This document shows positions 62,864-64,000 of a DNA stretch of 64,000 nucleotides, one piece after another (position 1 is the stretch's first letter; each line of letters opens with the position of its first letter). The notes beneath the pieces were generated by a model that made no database searches, was not told the DNA's origin, and saw only the letters and a program-made list of their open reading frames with translations. The DNA is from an uncultured Bacteroidota bacterium (lineage in GTDB: Bacteria; Bacteroidota; Bacteroidia; Flavobacteriales; Flavobacteriaceae), in assembly GCA_902544085.1 (NCBI GenBank), contig CACCAP010000004.1:32001-96000 (forward strand), in the 5' to 3' direction. Made by a program: the position numbers and the translations under genes.

Positions 62864-62898
62864 TATATTTGGTAGAATATGAAAGGAGTGTATATTTG
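62864..62898 (+). promoter_or_regulatory. rrn promoter with tandem TATATTTG boxes
   Basis: TATATTTG occurs at 62864-62871 and again at 62891-62898. The TTG that ends the first box (62869-62871) is exactly 19 bases before the second, the ideal TTG-N19-TAnnTTTG layout of Bacteroidota sigma factor promoters. The region just upstream (62823-62870) is almost pure A+T like an UP element. Transcription would begin near 62904, at the leader hairpin. Confidence 0.7.
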
Positions 62899-62903
62899 CA
62901 CGG

Positions 62904-62924
62904 CTTTTCTGTTAAACAGGAAAG
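62904..62924 (+). other. pre-rRNA leader hairpin
   Basis: CTTTTCTGT pairs with ACAGGAAAG across a TAA loop, nine pairs with one G-U. It sits at the predicted 5' end of the rrn transcript. Could protect the transcript or position a processing enzyme. Confidence 0.55.
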
Positions 62925-62933
62925 AATGAATAA

Positions 62934-62959
62934 GTTCATTGAAAGTATTGAAATATGAC
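62934..62959 (+). promoter_or_regulatory. boxA-like antitermination element in rrn leader
   Basis: GTTCATTGAAAGTATTGAAATATGACAG (start shown; key part GTTCATTGA) resembles the conserved leader segment found before 16S genes in Bacteroidota, which is thought to correspond to boxA. About 120 bases before the mature 16S end. Assigned from memory of related leaders. Confidence 0.4.
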
Positions 62960-63055
62960 AGCGTATCGATGATTTTATATCATTATACGAATTAGCAAAA
63001 CCATTCCTGAAAAGTCTTTTATCAATTCAAGTTGTTAAATATTATAAATTTTTTT

Positions 63056-64000
<945 letters not shown>

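Larger units (their letters stand above)
62791..63055 (+). other. rrn leader and promoter region
   Basis: 265 bases with no credible protein gene. It holds a weak hairpin after DUF4294, two TATATTTG boxes, a strong 9-bp leader hairpin, a boxA-like GTTCATTGA and further AT-rich leader before the mature 16S 5' end. Confidence 0.75.

Overview
The window is AT-rich bacterial chromosome from a member of the Bacteroidota, most likely a marine-type Flavobacteriia with a streamlined genome. Four things point there. There is a SusC/SusD pair. Lineage-typical families are present (DUF4294, DUF5916, DUF3276/PUR-alpha, a long NusB, BshA). The recognisable promoters are of the Bacteroidota TAnnTTTG type and Shine-Dalgarno sequences are absent. 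The 16S rRNA gene entering at the right edge has Bacteroidota features. No phage, transposon, CRISPR array or tRNA was seen. No gap between genes exceeds about 265 bases, so there are no long silent stretches to describe.

Layout: (1) 3-7569, plus strand: the C-terminal part of a TamB-like protein, then an MFS transporter/oxidoreductase pair, phosphofructokinase, GAPDH and a GlcNAc-kinase-like ATPase. (2) 7566-10606, minus: LptD and a RidA protein. (3) 10656-19682, plus: peptidoglycan amidase, MCE/MlaD protein, a two-subunit Hdr-like Fe-S oxidoreductase with an HAD protein between the subunits, an unknown protein, a GH3-beta-lactamase fusion and BshA (bacillithiol synthesis). (4) 19684-26330, minus: penicillin acylase, then an orphan SusD/SusC pair closed by a strong terminator. 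(5) 26551-37327, mixed: DUF488, a secreted nuclease, Nth, Bcp, a large unknown protein, an MBL hydrolase, an esterase, a degenerate dihydroorotase, TIGR02757, an ABC ATPase, DUF5916 and MsrA. (6) 37314-46727: the serC/serA group facing ferredoxin, YchF and topoisomerase IV. (7) 46706-55307: lptB-tatC-kdsD, recQ, a thioredoxin-like protein, a sterol-desaturase-like protein, DUF3276 and an exporter ABC protein. (8) 55385-62790: nusB-DUF1573-yajC-pyrD-acs, an M42 peptidase, an esterase and DUF4294. (9) 62791-64000: the rrn promoter region and the first ~945 nt of 16S rRNA.

Functionally the window is housekeeping, weighted towards the cell envelope: TamB, LptD, LptB, KdsD, MlaD, an MsbA-like exporter, an amidase and a NagZ-like fusion. 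Central carbon and redox genes make up most of the rest. Packing is extreme: nine convergent gene pairs overlap at their stop codons, and most operons have 1-22 base overlaps.

The best leads are modest. Three proteins have lost canonical metal-binding residues: Nth without its Fe-S cysteines, RecQ without its zinc cysteines, and a dihydroorotase homologue without its HxH motif. Others are an Hdr-like module split by an HAD gene, several non-ATG starts that set gene boundaries, and an rrn promoter in which one TATATTTG box supplies the -33 element of the next. I found no clear undescribed defence or mobile system.
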